A stretch of DNA of 64,000 nucleotides from Phytophthora quininea. Its lineage: Eukaryota > Oomycota > Peronosporomycetes > Peronosporales > Peronosporaceae. Of this stretch, positions 30,306 to 42,663 are shown in pieces. Numbering within the stretch: position 1 is the stretch's first letter; every line of letters starts with the position of its first letter. The stretch lies in NCBI GenBank assembly GCA_011947345.1, contig JAAVTG010000315.1, forward strand, positions 186,001-250,000. Reading direction: 5' to 3'. The translations under genes and the position numbers were made by a program. Below the pieces are notes generated by a model. That model saw nothing but the letters and a program-made list of their open reading frames with translations. It did not search any database and was not told where the DNA came from.

Positions 30306-31742
30306 CAGGCATGCTCTATCGGGGCATTATGCACATAAAAAGCCAAAAACCCTTTTGAAACTCTCCAGGAGTGCCCATTTTGCCGCTCGGATTCTAGGCT
30401 GTTGAAGGAGTTCTCCAGCCAACATTTGCTGTTACCTACATACCGACACGTTGGGAGTTGATACACGATGCATGCCACTTTCTGTTGAAGAACTACGTTC
30501 GTCTTGGGATTCTCCAAGACGAAAAGGCTAACACGAAATCGAGTGACGCATGGTGGTTGTGCCTATTTGTGGTCTGCAAGTTGACCGAGAAGATCCGCGC
30601 CTGCTTTCGCAAGCTGCAGTATAAAACGGTTACTATGCGCGAACAATACGCTGCTCTGAATGAACTCCACTTATCACTGGCGTTGAAATTTGAAAGCGAA
30701 ATGACGAAGGTGAGCCAACTGTCGATTCACCAAAGGTCTCTGAGCATTAACCGTGATGCTGCCTTCACTCAAGAGACCTTTTCGACAAGATTGCCACGGG
30801 ACACCACAATGTTCATACATGCCGTCAAGGAGCTGAAGTGGGTTTCGCTGGCATGGCTCTGGACCAACCAAACATCCACGAGCATCAAGATGGCGAAGAG
30901 GCTTTGGAAGTTTCAGCGCATCTGGCGGACATGGTAGACGAAGATACCCCGAGTTTCCACGAGGATGAAGACATACCACAACTCAATGAAGTAAATGAAC
31001 CGACTGAATCCCAGCAATCAACGAGTCAGCAAGACTTGGTGGAAGCTGTTACTACAGCTCAGACCGTGATGATCGACGGAATTACCGATATCAAGCTCGA
31101 TATTGCAGCAGAAGCCCGCGATGCGCCTCCAACGAGGTCGATTGACATCGTGAAGTGTACGGATGGAGCGTTCCGTCGTCTGCTGATCGCTCATTCAGCA
31201 AAATTGCAAGAATACCTAGGTGAATCGGCAACCGAGGAGATCTGGAGCCAGCGCAAGAACCTGATCCACGAATACAAGCTAAAGCGTGATGTTTGCATAA
31301 AGGTGAAGGATCAAGGTGATCTGTCGCTTGAAGACGCGTGGGCTAAAGTCGAACCTTGTGGTGAATTTGGAGCGCTCATCGAATTTGCTGTTGGTCTCGC
31401 AAGTATTGCTCCAGGAACCCATACTGTGGAAGGGGATTTCAGTACGCTAAACGGTGTAGCTGGTCCACAGAAGAACTGCAAGCGCGTCAATACTTCGAAG
31501 TCATGGAGCTGGCAGACAGATTGGAGTCAAGCAAGAAGGTTATAGCACAACAGTGAGTTTCTGATCCAACAGAGCGTACGTAGGCTAACCTCACGTACAT
31601 TTCCATGCGTAAGCTAGTGCCCTTTAGGGTTTTCTGGCAATTCAATACATTTCCTGTGCAATGCCCCTTTGAAGTTTCCCAACTCTGCCCATTTTACATC
31701 AAATCCCATCGACTTTCAAAATGCCCCGTTTGAGCATGCCTG
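30306..31742 (+). mobile_element. hAT-type DNA transposon, 1437 bp, with 8-bp target duplication
   Basis: Both ends start CAGGCATGCTC when read inward, followed after three or four bases by CGGGGCATT. The flanks carry a perfect 8-bp target duplication, GCCATAGA (30298-30305 and 31743-31750). Eight-base duplications and CAG-type ends are hallmarks of hAT elements. The interior encodes only the C-terminal part of a transposase, so it is an internally truncated copy. Confidence 0.9.
30458..31545 (+). pseudogene. hAT transposase C-terminal fragment
   Basis: Two overlapping frames (30458-30937 and 30838-31545) cover the 3' part of a transposase. The second ends with WAKVEPCGEFGALIEFAVGL followed by ASIAPGTHTVEGDFSTLN, the C-terminal dimerisation block of hAT transposases (usually LASIPxSSxxVERxFS), including the Glu before the xFS motif. 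Between them is an acidic Glu/Asp/Gln-rich region (near residues 18-60 of the second frame). The BED zinc finger and first catalytic residues are missing, so it cannot transpose itself. Confidence 0.7.
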
Positions 31743-31750
31743 GCCATAGA

Positions 31751-32270
31751 GCATGCCGGCTTACCCAGCCACGCCAAGCTACATGTGCTGACGAGTTGCT
31801 GGCCTTGTGCAGAACGAGTCCCATGCTCACTGCAATAACACTTAACGCGTTGACATTCACGACAACCGAGTTGACGATATCGACATCCGTGTTGACTGGA
31901 ACGCCACCCAACCAAGAACAGTACAACTGATCAACATGGCCCGTAGATGGTCAATCGTTAGGAGAGACTTCACTCCAAGTCAGTTTAGTTACCAGTAGTT
32001 TAATGCGGCGGTCGTTCCCGTGCGACGCACGGGATTAGCAAAACTTCTAGTATATAACCGTGTCTGCATGGTCGCATCTGCAGTTTAAACGCTTAGGACG
32101 TCACTTGCCTCGTGTGAGACTAGGTAACTGCAGGCATAAGTTCCCGCAGTTGCCTGCGATGTGTGTCCCGTGGACAAGACACTCTTGGCGGCAATGCGGT
32201 GGACTTGAACGAGGAGCCTCAGCTTGCGATTTACTGGCCAAGACAAGCACCACACCACCACCAGCTCTCC
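31751..32270. other. No gene recognised
   Basis: Short frames only. The DNA separates the hAT element from the tail-anchored protein paralogue. Confidence 0.4.
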
Positions 32271-33377
32271 AATGCGTCGTCACGCCTCTCTCATGCGCCG
32301 CGCTCGCCTTCGCCTTCTGCTTGGCGATTGTTCGCGCTTCCACGTGCAAGACTCTCGAGAATTCCAGTAACACGTTCTATAAGTCGCTCGACAATTTGTT
32401 CAATGCTGACGTGTCCCCTATTCCAACAAGCAAGGCGTTGAGCGACTCTCAACTTACGGTGCTGCAGGCGACATCAACACCGCTTACACTGCACTGAAGG
32501 CTCAGAGCTGCTACACCAAGCTCGAAAACCTCGAACTTACTCTCGACACTGCTGCCGGTAGATATAGCGCTTGCTTGCTCGTGAAAGACACGATCGTCCC
32601 GTGCGCAAAGACCATCATGACAGACGTCGTCATGAAGGCGCTCCAAAGCATTAACGGGTGCTGCGGCGGCATGCTCAGCGAGATCAAGACGCTGTTCGGC
32701 GACTCCCTTGAGAACTTGGTCGATAATCTAGCGACAGACGCCAGGCACTTCCACGAAAGAGGTGTGCGGCTACTCGATCTACAACTCGTTCACGTTCATC
32801 CAAAACGGCAACGACGCCGCCTCGTTGCTCAACCTGCCCATGGTTGCAAACGACCAGATGTGCAATGCGTTCGCCGTCAAGGACTTCACTAACACGAAGG
32901 GCGGCACAGCGACGGTCGGGTTTGGTACTAACGGCGTCGACACGATGGGGGTCTGCACGCAGCCTCTGGACGAATTGTTCCGGTACATGTCGTCCTGGCC
33001 TGTATGTAGAAGACCAATCTTAACGCGAACGGCACGACCATCACGCTGTTGGACTTGTTCACGACAGGCAAGTCCATTCATGGAAACTTGGTGCTGTCAT
33101 ACGCGACGACAAGTCCAATCTGCCCATGATTGCACTCCGAGCGTTTAATAAGTTTATGCATCCCATGGGGCGACGAGGACGACGAAGCAACAATTCCTAC
33201 GCCAAGGCGCTGCTGCTGCACATTCCAAACAACGCCAAGTGCACGTACTCGGACCAGTCGATCTCGGAGCCGTATTCTTCGATCACCGCTTCGACTGGTA
33301 AGAGTGCGATCCAGGTATCGACATTCGCCAGCGTCATGCTCATCTTGATCTCGACGCTGTCGCTGCTGGATATCTAA
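32271..33377 (+). pseudogene. Secreted tail-anchored Cys-containing protein, copy B (multiply frameshifted)
   Basis: This is a diverged paralogue of 12895-14209 on the opposite strand. Matching blocks occur in order but in changing frames: FAFCLAIVRASTCKTLENSS, CAKTIMTDVVMKALQSINGC with CGGMLSEIKTLFGDSLENLV, MCGYSIYNSFTFIQNGND, VKDFTNTKGGTATVGFGTNG with MGVCTQPLDELFRYMSSWP, and LLDLFTTGKSIHGNLVLSYA. The end is LLLHIPNNAKCTYSDQSISE and a hydrophobic GPI-type tail (VMLILISTLSLLDI). At least four register changes and a stop near 33128 interrupt it. It is older than the GH7 duplication, because amino-acid identity to copy A is only moderate. Confidence 0.75.
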
Positions 33378-34065
33378 ACCAACCAATATAATTCCTTCTT
33401 CTGCTTACTCACCGCGCTACACTAGTCGTTCAGAGCGATGTCAAGTGGAACGCGAACGTCATCACTACATGCCATAGCAGCGAGAGGTTGCACCGAGAGA
33501 GGTACTCGTCGGTGTTTAACTTGAGCACCGATCAACAGTCCATCCACCGCTCCGTCGCTGTCGGAGCCTCGTTCATCATCGCGCCATCTTGCTCCGGAGC
33601 AGCTCCACTCTTTAGAGGTCTGCAGACTGCACACAGTAGCCGCGCCCCAGCGATTGGACAACCAAGTTGAAGCGAAAGTCGGTGCATACACTGCGAGCTT
33701 TGAGCCTCAGCCAACGTTGCAGCGATCTTTGGCGAGAGCCGTTCTGCAGCCGTACGGTCCGCCCTCTTCGTGGCTGTAGACATCCGCCAAAGGCAGGGCC
33801 ATCGGAGAGGAAACCACAAGCATTCGGACGGGAATCTCCACGGATATCAGGAGCGCAATCACAGCGTCCGACGCCGTGGTCCACCACCGCGCGATAGAGC
33901 CGTCGCTCTCGCCGTCTTTGATGGTGGATGGCCACGCAACACTCCATGGCCGAGACCACGCTGCTCAAAATTCCGAGACGTCTGTGAAGGTTCCGGCTTT
34001 GCCGACAGTCCAACGATCTCGAAGCTCCAAGCTCGCTGCGAACGAAACTCGTCGACAGTCCACCC
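33378..34065. other. Intergenic DNA, no gene recognised
   Basis: Overlapping Ser/Arg-rich frames on both strands carry no recognisable domain. Confidence 0.4.
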
Positions 34066-34078
34066 CATTCTTCATTTT
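34066..34078 (+). promoter_or_regulatory. Oomycete Inr/FPR core promoter
   Basis: CATTCTTCATTTT is a perfect match to CATTYYNCAWTTT, 64 bases before the ATG at 34142. Confidence 0.75.
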
Positions 34079-34141
34079 GCCACAGCGGCCACACCTCCCA
34101 CTACCCACCACCCGTACCAACCCACCACCACAGTTCACACC

Positions 34142-34898
34142 ATGTCGTCTATGGATTGGGAAGCGCCCGTCCCCGTCTGGATCGAGTCCCTCTGCATCGA
34201 CAAGGAAATGATCGACGCGCAACAATCGCTATGCCCCGACGGTGAACTGTTCACCACCATCACTGAACGCGACAGCATCTGCATGAAGCTCGACGTGGAC
34301 GACATCACCCCCATCGTCGAGTCGGTCGCTGTCAAGAGCTTCGCGCTGTTCACGACCCCGAGCAGCAGCCCCGTCAAGGCCAAATCGATCGCCGTCACCC
34401 CCGCCAAAAGCCTGTCCGAGCTAAACGGAGCGACATTAGCCCCGTGAAGACCAAGCCCACCGCCAAACCAAGTCGACCCCGTACCCGAACAACCCCCTGG
34501 ACCCCACCGGCCGCGAAGAGCGTCGCAAGAGCAAGCAGCGCGTGTACGAGAAGACCTACCGTACCCGCAGGAGACAGACTCGCGAGGAGGTCGAGGACGA
34601 GTGGGTCCAACTCGAAACCTGCATGCGCGAGATCCTGTCCAAGCGCACGGTGGTGGTGAATGCACCGTCACCAGCCAGTGAGGATGAGTCCAAGTTCTCG
34701 ATCCGTGAACGGTACCAGCAACTCTTGGTTGAAGAGAGAGTTCTCCGTGAGGCTGAAGCTTTTGACACTACCTTCTTGGCGTGGTACCAGGCGCTCGACT
34801 TCTTCGGCGGTGAGGCCAAGAAGAAGCGAAGCACTCGGGCCAAGGTCAACGCCTTGCCGGCACTACGGACGTGCCACGTTTTGGAGTTTTCGTGGTGA
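34142..34898 (+). CDS. Basic-region (bZIP-like) protein, two frameshifts
   Basis: The first frame (34142-34447) gives MSSMDWEAPVPVWIESLCID and an acidic/Ser-rich N-terminus. After two register changes (about 34440 and 34490-34530) the coding continues as DPTGREERRKSKQRVYEKTY followed by RTRRRQTREEVEDEWVQLET. This is a dense basic stretch followed by a helix with hydrophobic spacing like a bZIP, then a helical C-terminus (FSIRERYQQLLVEERVLREA) and a stop at 34898. The basic region lacks the textbook NxxAAxxCR, as do many oomycete bZIPs. The perfect core promoter argues that this is a real, transcribed gene. Nuclear transcription factor is an inference. Confidence 0.5.
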
Positions 34899-35380
34899 AG
34901 TAGGTCGTCGTTGTTGTCGTGGTGATGAATGTAATGTGCTGCGTGAAGTTGCGTAACTCTGTTGTCGGTATGTTTGCTTCCCTCACCATAACTCAAGTGT
35001 GAGGTCCTTGAGTCTTTGAGTCAGCTGTACCAGTATCACGACGAACTCCATGACTCCACGAGAGCTGTCCGTTGCACAGCAATTCCCATGCTCTCGGCTC
35101 CCCCGCCTGTGTACAAGTTGGCACGTCAACATCGCATGTCCCGCACGGCACCGCCATACAAAGTCGCTGAAGTCGCCGATTGGCAAAACTCCAGTTCATG
35201 ACGCGCGGAAACAAGACCCATAAACACTCTTCAATGATCGGCAAGTGCATGTTCGTTGCGCATGACAAGCCGTTGGCTCTTGGCAAGCCGTCGACAATGT
35301 ATGCTGCAGGTGCACTGGGTATCCCTTCAAATCCGACACGGTAGTCTGGAGCAGTGACCGGAGCTCTCTCCAACGCGCTC
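34899..35380. other. Intergenic DNA before the PDR gene
   Basis: No gene recognised. Confidence 0.4.
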
Positions 35381-35394
35381 TCACTCTCCGATTT
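35381..35394 (+). promoter_or_regulatory. Oomycete Inr/FPR-like core promoter of PDR1
   Basis: TCACTCTCCGATTT differs from TCATTYYNCAWTTT at two positions. Being 50-63 bases before 35444, it favours the ATG there over the in-frame start at 35354. Confidence 0.55.
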
Positions 35395-35443
35395 CGCTTG
35401 TCCGTCGCAGTCTCTTGGGTTCTCCATTCACCACCGACAGACC

Positions 35444-38400
35444 ATGGCGGAGCGTGACGAACACCCACCACCACCACCGGTCGACGACTCCACCGACAAC
35501 CAAAGTGTCGACGATGTCGTCCCCGACAAACTCCTAGCGCCCAAGATGTCCACGTACCGCCTGCCTCGCTTCAGTTCACGCCGTGTCAGTTCCAACAGCT
35601 CGTTCGGAGACAATGACCGACTACCACGCACCGGCAGCATGTTCCCAGAACCTCGTGAACTCACCACCGAAGACTTGACCAGCGCAGACGCGTTCATGGG
35701 AGGTGACATCTTGACCATGAACGCCACGCTTTCCTCGGTCATTGAGAGCGCTCTCGGTCACCCCATTCCTGGTCTGGAGGTGCGGTTCCGCGACCTCGAA
35801 CTGTCCGCTGAAGTGCCGTTGATCAAGAGCGGCAGTCTTGAGGTCCCAACACTTTGGACTCAAGTGCAGCAAGGTGTCGGCGGCTTGTTCTGCAAGTCCG
35901 ACAACCTCACCGTTGAGAAGAAGATCCTGCGAGGTATCACCGGAACGTTCAAGCCAGGACGTATTACGCTGGTACTGGGTCAGCCGGGATCCGGTAAGTC
36001 GTCGCTGATGAAGGTGCTGGCCAACCGATTCCACATGGACAGGAACATCAAACTGAGTGGAGAGATCGAGTACAACGGCAAGGACCGCGAGCTGATGCTG
36101 GATATGCTACCTAGAGATGTCACCTATGCCAACCAGATCGACGAGCATTATCCACTCATGACAGTCCAAGAAACCTTCGAGTTTGCACACCGTTGTTGCT
36201 CCGGTAAGGACCTTGAGCCGTGGATGGTCGAAGCCCTCAAGAACTGCACACCGGAGCAACACGCGCACGCTCTTGAGGTCGTCACAGCAAACCACAACTT
36301 TGCGCCGGATCTGATGGTCAAGAAACTTGGACTGGAGAACTGCAAGGACACTGTCGTGGGGAATGCCATGCTGCGAGGTGTGTCTGGTGGAGAACGCAAA
36401 CGTGTCACCACGGGAGAAATGCTCGTCGGTAAGAAGCGGCTCCAGTTGCTGGACGAGATCAGCACTGGGCTCGACAGTGCCGCCACGTTCGACATTTGCA
36501 AGTCGCTCAAGAGTGCGGCGCGTAACTTCAACGCTACCATTGTCGTCTCGTTGCTGCAGCCTTCTCCCGAGGTCTTCGAGCTCTTCGACGACGTGCTGCT
36601 GATGAACGAAGGCAGCATCATGTTCCACGGCAATCGACTGGACGCAGTGCCGTACTTTGAGAAGATGGGTTTCCACTGTCCGCCGCGCAAGGATGTGGCC
36701 GATTTCCTGTTGGATCTCGGCACGAACAAGCAGGACGTGTACGTTGTTGGTGGTCCAGCGAGTGTGCCATATAGACCGGAGGATTTCGCCGACCGCTTCC
36801 GTGACTCCGGTATTTTCCAGGCGACCTTGAAGCAGATGAACACTCCTACGAAAGAGCCGTTGATTATCCCCGACGTGAAGCCCTTCCGTCAGTCCTTCAT
36901 GGACGACTTGGGGACCTTGTTGAAGCGCCAGATGATGTTGATTTCACGTGATGTGACCTACCTCGTTGGCCGTGCTGTCATGAACATTGTGATGGGTCTG
37001 CTGTATGGCTCGACCTTCTACCAAATGGACGACTCCAACAGCCAGCTCATTCTCGGTCTGCTGTTCAACTGCGCCATGTTCCTCTCGTTGGCGCAAGCTT
37101 CTCAAGTGCCGACGTTCATCGAGGCCCGCAATATCTTCTACAAACAACGCGGCGGAAACTTCTTCCGGACGAGTTCGTATGTGCTGTCCATTTCCATTTC
37201 CCAGATCCCGATGGCCGTGGTGGAAACGATCGTGTTTGGAGCGATTAATTACTGGATGGGTGGCTACGTCGCACTGGCCGACCGGTTCATTGTCTTCTTG
37301 GTGACGCTGTTCCTGTGCCAGATGTGGTTCACCAGCTTCTTCTTCTTCCTCTCGTCAGCGTCTCCGAATTTGACGATTGCACAGCCCGTCATGATGGTAG
37401 CTGTGCTGTTCTTCATGCTGTTTGGAGGCTTCCTTATCTCCAAGGACAATATCCCCGACTACCTCATTTGGGTTTACTGGATCGACCCATTGGCGTGGTG
37501 CATCCGCTCGCTGAGTGTGAATCAATACCTCGCTCCAAAGTTTGACGTCTGTGTCTACAAAGGCATCGACTACTGCTCTACTTACGGTGAGACCATGGGC
37601 AAGTACAGTCTCAGCGTCTTCAACTTGCAGACCGACTCGGCTTGGATCTGGTACGGATGGATCTACCTCCTGGCCGGGTACTTCGTTTTCGTCTGCTGCT
37701 CGTGTCTGATGCTCGAGTACAAACGCTATGAAAGCCCCGAGAATGTCGCCATTGTGGAGCAGGACGAGCAAGCAGCAAAGGACCAAATGGCCTACGCCAA
37801 AATGCCGCCAACACCCAGGGGAACCACGAAAATGTTGTTGAGATCCACGACGTCGACGATATCATGGGCGGTGTCCCCACCATCAGCGTCCCTATTCAGC
37901 CAACTGGTCGAGGTATTTCTCTTCCGGTTACCTTGGCGTTTGAAGACCTATGGTACTCCGTTCCGATGCCTGGTGGTAAGAAGGATGAGGAAATTGACCT
38001 ACTCAAGGGCGTGTCTGGATTCGCGCTGCCCGGAACGATGACCGCGCTCATGGGGTCCTCCGGCGCTGGCAAGACTACCCTCATGGACGTCATCGCCGGA
38101 CGCAAGACCGGAGGCAAAATCCGAGGCAAGATCTTGCTTAACGGACACCCAGCCAACGACCTCGCCGTGCGCCGATGCACGGGATACTGCGAGCAGATGG
38201 ACATCCACTCCGACTCGGCCACGGTTCGCGAGGCCCTCATCTTCTCGGCCATGCTGCGTCAGGACGCCAGCATCTCCACCGCTCAGAAGATGGAGTCCGT
38301 CGAGGAGTGCATTGAGCTGCTAGAACTCGGACCTATCGCCGACAAGATCATCCGCGGATCGTCCACCGAGCAGATGAAGCGCGTGACCATCGGCGTGGAG

Positions 38401-39761
38401 CTGGCGGCGCAGCCCAGCATCATCTTCATGGACGAGCCCACGAGCGGCCTGGACGCGCGCTCCGCCAAGCTCATCATGAACGGCGTGCGCAAGATCGCCG
38501 ACTCGGGCCGCACCATCGTCTGCACGATCCACCAACCCAGCACCGAGGTCTTCAACCTGTTTGACTCGTTGCTGCTGTTGCGTCGCGGCGGCCGCATGGT
38601 CTTCTTTGGTGAACTCGGCAAGGACTCGCAGAACCTCATCGACTACTTCCAGGCCTTCCCGGACGTGAAGCCGATCACCCCTGGATACAACCCGGCCACG
38701 TGGATGCTCGAGTGTATCGGCGCTGGTGTCGGTGGTGGCAAGGCTGGTGGTGACAACTCGCAGCCGCTCGATTTCGCGGAACGGTTTTTGGTGAGCGACC
38801 AGAAGGTGTTGATGGAGGAGGATCTGGACCAGGACGGCGTGTTGCACCCGTCAGCACACCTGCCGGAGCTGAAGTTCGACCGGAAGCGCGCGTCAACCTC
38901 TTACACACAATTCTACTTGTTGTGTCTGCGCTTCTTCCGGATGTACTGGCGCACTCCGACGTACAACTTGACCAGGTTGATGATCAGTGTACTACTTGGC
39001 TGCGTCTTTGCGATCATTTACCAAGGCACCGACTACACCACGTACAGCGGAGCAAACTCTGGCATCGGTCTGGTCTTCGTGAGCACCATTTTCCTCGGCT
39101 TGATCGGCTTCAACAGCGTCATGCCCGTTGCCGCCGACGAACGCACTGCCTTTACCGCGAGCGCTCATCCGAGACGTACAATGCGTTATGGTATTTCATC
39201 GCCGGTACGCTGGCCGAGATCCCGTACGTCTTCGTCTCTAGTCTGCTCTTCTGCGTCATCTTCTACCCGAGCGTCGGCTTCACGGGCTACATTACGTTCT
39301 TCTACTACTGGTTGGTGGTCTCCATGAACGCGCTGCTCTTCGTCTACTTTGGTCAGTTGATGGTGTTTGCACTGCCAAGCGTGGCAGTTGCCTCGACACT
39401 GGGCGCGCTCTTTAGCGGCATCTTCATGCTCTTCGCCGGCTTCAACCCGCCCGCAGGCAGTATCCCAACGGGCTACATGTGGGTGCACTGGATCTCCCCG
39501 CCGACGTACACGATCGCCATCTTAGTGTCGTTGGTGTTCGCCGACTGTGCCGATGGAAGCACCGACGGCATCAGCTGCAACGCGCTGAAGAGCGCGCCGC
39601 CCACCGTTGGGGACATGACTCTCAAGCAGTACGTGGAAGCCACGTTCGACATGAAACACGACGACATCTGGAGGAACGTTGGCATCATGATCGTGCTGAT
39701 CGTCGTCTTCCGAGTGCTGGCGCTGCTCTCGCTGCGCTACATCAACCACCTCAAGCGCTAG
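35444..39761 (+). CDS. Full-size PDR-type ABC transporter (ABCG), two frameshifts
   Basis: This plasma-membrane drug and metabolite exporter has the reverse (NBD-TMD)x2 order. An N-terminal MAERDEHPPPPP region is followed by NBD1: Walker A LGQPGSGKSS (about 35980), signature VSGGERKRVTT, and Walker B LQLLDEISTGLDS. TMD1 follows with six hydrophobic segments (for example FIVFLVTLFLCQMWFTSFFF). NBD2 has Walker A MGSSGAGKTTLMD, a degenerate signature GSSTEQMKRVTIG and Walker B IIFMDEPTSGLDARS. TMD2 ends IVVFRVLALLSLRYINHLKR. The asymmetric second signature is a PDR hallmark. Register changes occur near 37805-37830 and 39155; all motifs are otherwise intact. The TMEM104-like gene follows 139 bases later on the same strand. 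About 870 bases around NBD2 nearly match the inverted PDR2. Confidence 0.93.
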
Positions 39762-39900
39762 ATTCGCTGCAGGACCACTCGACCAATACACGATTCTGTG
39801 TGACGCAATCTGATTCGAATCATGTTTCTGTCCAATCATCGAGCTCTGATTCTATTCATCTATTCCATTTCCGCATCACCCGCGCAGGCTCATCTTGGCC

Positions 39901-40751
39901 ATGGACTGGAGCTCGGTGTATGACAACAGCGGCGAGGAAGCGGGCCACTGGGAGGACTACGGAGAGACCCGGTCGTCCCGCAATGCGCACAGGCTGCTGC
40001 ACCGCCAGGACTCGCTGTCTCTGACCAAGACAGACGTCAGTGCACAGCCCCAGTACTCGCCGCTTGTGGCCTACGCCTTCACCGTCAACTACATTTTGGG
40101 CGTGGGCTCACTGGGCATTCCCTACGCCTTCTACCGGTCGGGACTGGTCATGGGTAACGTCATGATCCTACTGGTCACGCTACTGAGCTACATGACCGTC
40201 ATGTGGGTCTGTGAGACGGTGGCCAGAGCCAGAGAAGCCTTCGTGCTCAACTACTTACTGGACGAGACCAGTTTCCTCAAGAGTCCGTTCTCCTACTCAG
40301 GTTCAGGCTCAGGCTCAGGACGCAGGACTTCCAGAAGTGTCGAGTACGATGACTTCCCAGAAGTCACACAGCTCTGTGAGAGATTCTTGGGACCACTAGG
40401 CTCCAAGATGTACCAGATCTCTTTGCTCGGACTTATGTACGGAGGACTGCTGGGCTACTCTCAAGTGTTCGTCAATACCTTCCTGACACAGATAAACCAC
40501 ATTGGAAGCTGGGAACTTACAAGTGTCCATGCAGCCATCGTCTTCGCCTGCATCGTGCTGCCGCTGTCATGCTCCGACCTCACGGAGCAAATCTACGTGC
40601 AGCTGACCATGTCGGTCGTGAGGTTCGTAGCGCTGCTCATCATGATCTTCAGTGCACTGTATGCAGTGTACGCAGATCCAGACGGTGGCGCGTTGCTCCA
40701 GCCCAACGGACGACAGCTCCCTACCTCAGCGACTACTCGCTCGTGGATCTC
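39901..40751 (+). pseudogene. TMEM104-like amino acid/auxin permease family transporter, 5' part
   Basis: The frame begins MDWSSVYDNSGEEAGHWEDY and then QYSPLVAYAFTVNYILGVGS with LGIPYAFYRSG, the first transmembrane helix of AAAP-family transporters. The closest layout I know is TMEM104 (YSPLV start, long loop after helix 2). A Gly/Ser repeat (GSGSGSGSG, 40299-40320) lies in the loop. Several more helices follow (GLMYGGLLGYSQVFV, HAAIVFACIVLPLSC, VVRFVALLIMIFSALYAVYA). Near 40720 the frame shifts by one base. At 40751 homology to the family stops abruptly and the tandem 7.5 kb unit begins, so the C-terminal half is missing here. That half occurs in each tandem unit. Confidence 0.75.
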
Positions 40752-42158
40752 AGAGTAGGTCGGAATTATCTGTCCGCGTCGCACGTCCGCACTTGAGTGG
40801 CAATACTGCCGGCGATAGGTGACCTGCTCGACCGTACCGTCGCGACTTTGCTCGCGCCAAATACTTTCGGCCCAGCTGTACCCCGGACTCCACCCCACTG
40901 CGTCGGCCGACGAGCATGAGCGAGACGCTACTACCAGCGAAAAGCTGCGCACGAACGCCAAGTCTCGCGTTTTGCACGTCCTGCATCGTGAAGCCCGATA
41001 GCTGGAGCAGCACCACGCTGGTAGCGCCACGTTACGCAGCGACGAAACCATGGCGACTTGGACATGAGCGACTTGGACATGAGCAGTACTAGTTGGTCGC
41101 CGACATCTCTTCAGAGCTGCCCTCGAACATCTTCGCATCCGCGCATCGGTCGTAACTTCACTGGACGACCTGGACCGGATGCGCTGCAGTGGTTCACGCG
41201 CTTATCACTCAGCGAGGTAGCGGGCTCGGAACAACCTTTCTCGGGGTGACCAACTTCTCGCCGCCGCACTTGTCATCACTATCGGCAGTCACTAGTGGTC
41301 ATCGGCGCAGCAATTGATCGCATCACCGACATCACTTGATCGCTGGAGCCTCGGCATCGAGCGGTCGTAATTGCATCGGATAGCCTGAACCCGAGGCGCT
41401 ACAGCAGTTCGCGTTATCAAGTCCGTCCCAGACAGATAGCCGAGAATGGGTAGCACGCCACAAGTCGCTTCGTGCTGTTGATCCTCCTAGCTGTTGCCTT
41501 GAGCTGCATCATTCGTAGCCGCGAGCAGCTCGACATCGAGCATCTTCACCACGTTGGCCCGTGCACTGGTGGAGACTGGAAGTATGTACAGCAGCAAGGG
41601 TTATCAGCCGCGTCTGGGTGGCGAAGACCTCGTAGCTGCGCCGAGCGCCGCAGCTCCTCCACATGATGGCGAGGTTGCTGGGCGACGGCCGCAGGTGTCC
41701 CGTAGTCGTTGTTGTAGTCGTAGGTGACACAATGACGAAGTTGTAGCACTGCAGGAGTCCGGGTATCGCCACAGTGAGCCGTTGTCCACTATGCAGAACG
41801 AGCTCGAGGTGGCTTCGAGGACTTGCTGGCGTACACGTTGTCCGCTGGTTACCGTCAGCACCTGGCACCGACGGAGTGTACTCAGATGGGGGTCGTAGCA
41901 CTTGGAGTCGAGAGATGACGGACTCGTGAAGAACAGGCAGACACGACAACACTTTGCGCAGTCAGAGCGGCAGCAGGAGGTGGCCCCATACAGAGGCGGC
42001 CCCGTACACACTTGGTCGTTGATCGATGGAAGTTGGAGCTTGACCAGTACGGCGGCGTCACAGCAGTGCACTTGTAGTCGCAGCGAGTAGCAGCGGGTAG
42101 TTTCCGTCGGTAGACACCGCTCGATGGCACACGCAGCCACACACAGCCACACTCACCA

Positions 42159-42653
42159 CTAGTACCGGCATGACCCATTAGTTGACGATGTCGATCTGAT
42201 CTTGCTGTGGTCACCCGTCGGTGTTTCGTCGGAGGCAACGGTTCCGACAACGGCCATTGAAGCGCATCCATAGACGAAGACACCGTACAAGATGCATAGC
42301 CGGCGGCTGTCGGTGTGCACATGTACACATGTAGTTGCCAGTTGAACCTGCAGTGCGTAGTGTACGGGGTCCGTCTTGTACACACAGTCCACGCCGGACT
42401 GCACCATGTAGATGCAGCGAACGGCAGATAGCACTGGATGGCATGGCCCAGAGCAGTACTTGGTGAGGTCGGCATCCGCAGCCAATGCGATCTTGTTGTC
42501 GCTCACGAGTAGGTGTCGCCTTTCGACGTCTACTTGGAGCACTGCACGTCGCCGTAGAAGACAGCTCCGCGCAGGGCTAGCACTGGTAGCAGAAGTCGTG
42601 GTCTGCCTTGACGCAGCGAGTGGCGCGTGTCGAGGTTGTAACCGGTGCACCAC
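42159..42653 (-). other. Unrecognised Cys-rich reading frame (unit 1)
   Basis: A 164-codon minus-strand frame contains DADLTKYCSGPCHPVLSAVR, CIYMVQSGVDCVYKTDP, CVHVHTDSRRLC and ILYGVFVYGCASMAVVGTVA. The spaced Cys and a hydrophobic stretch resemble a secreted or membrane ectodomain. Units 2 and 3 keep the frame; in unit 3 an indel near 57240 is exactly three bases, as expected under coding constraint. The next frames downstream (41604-42152) are also Cys-rich (CCRSDCAKCCRVC). I know no family for it. Confidence 0.35.
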
Positions 42654-42663
42654 GGCCCAGCAG

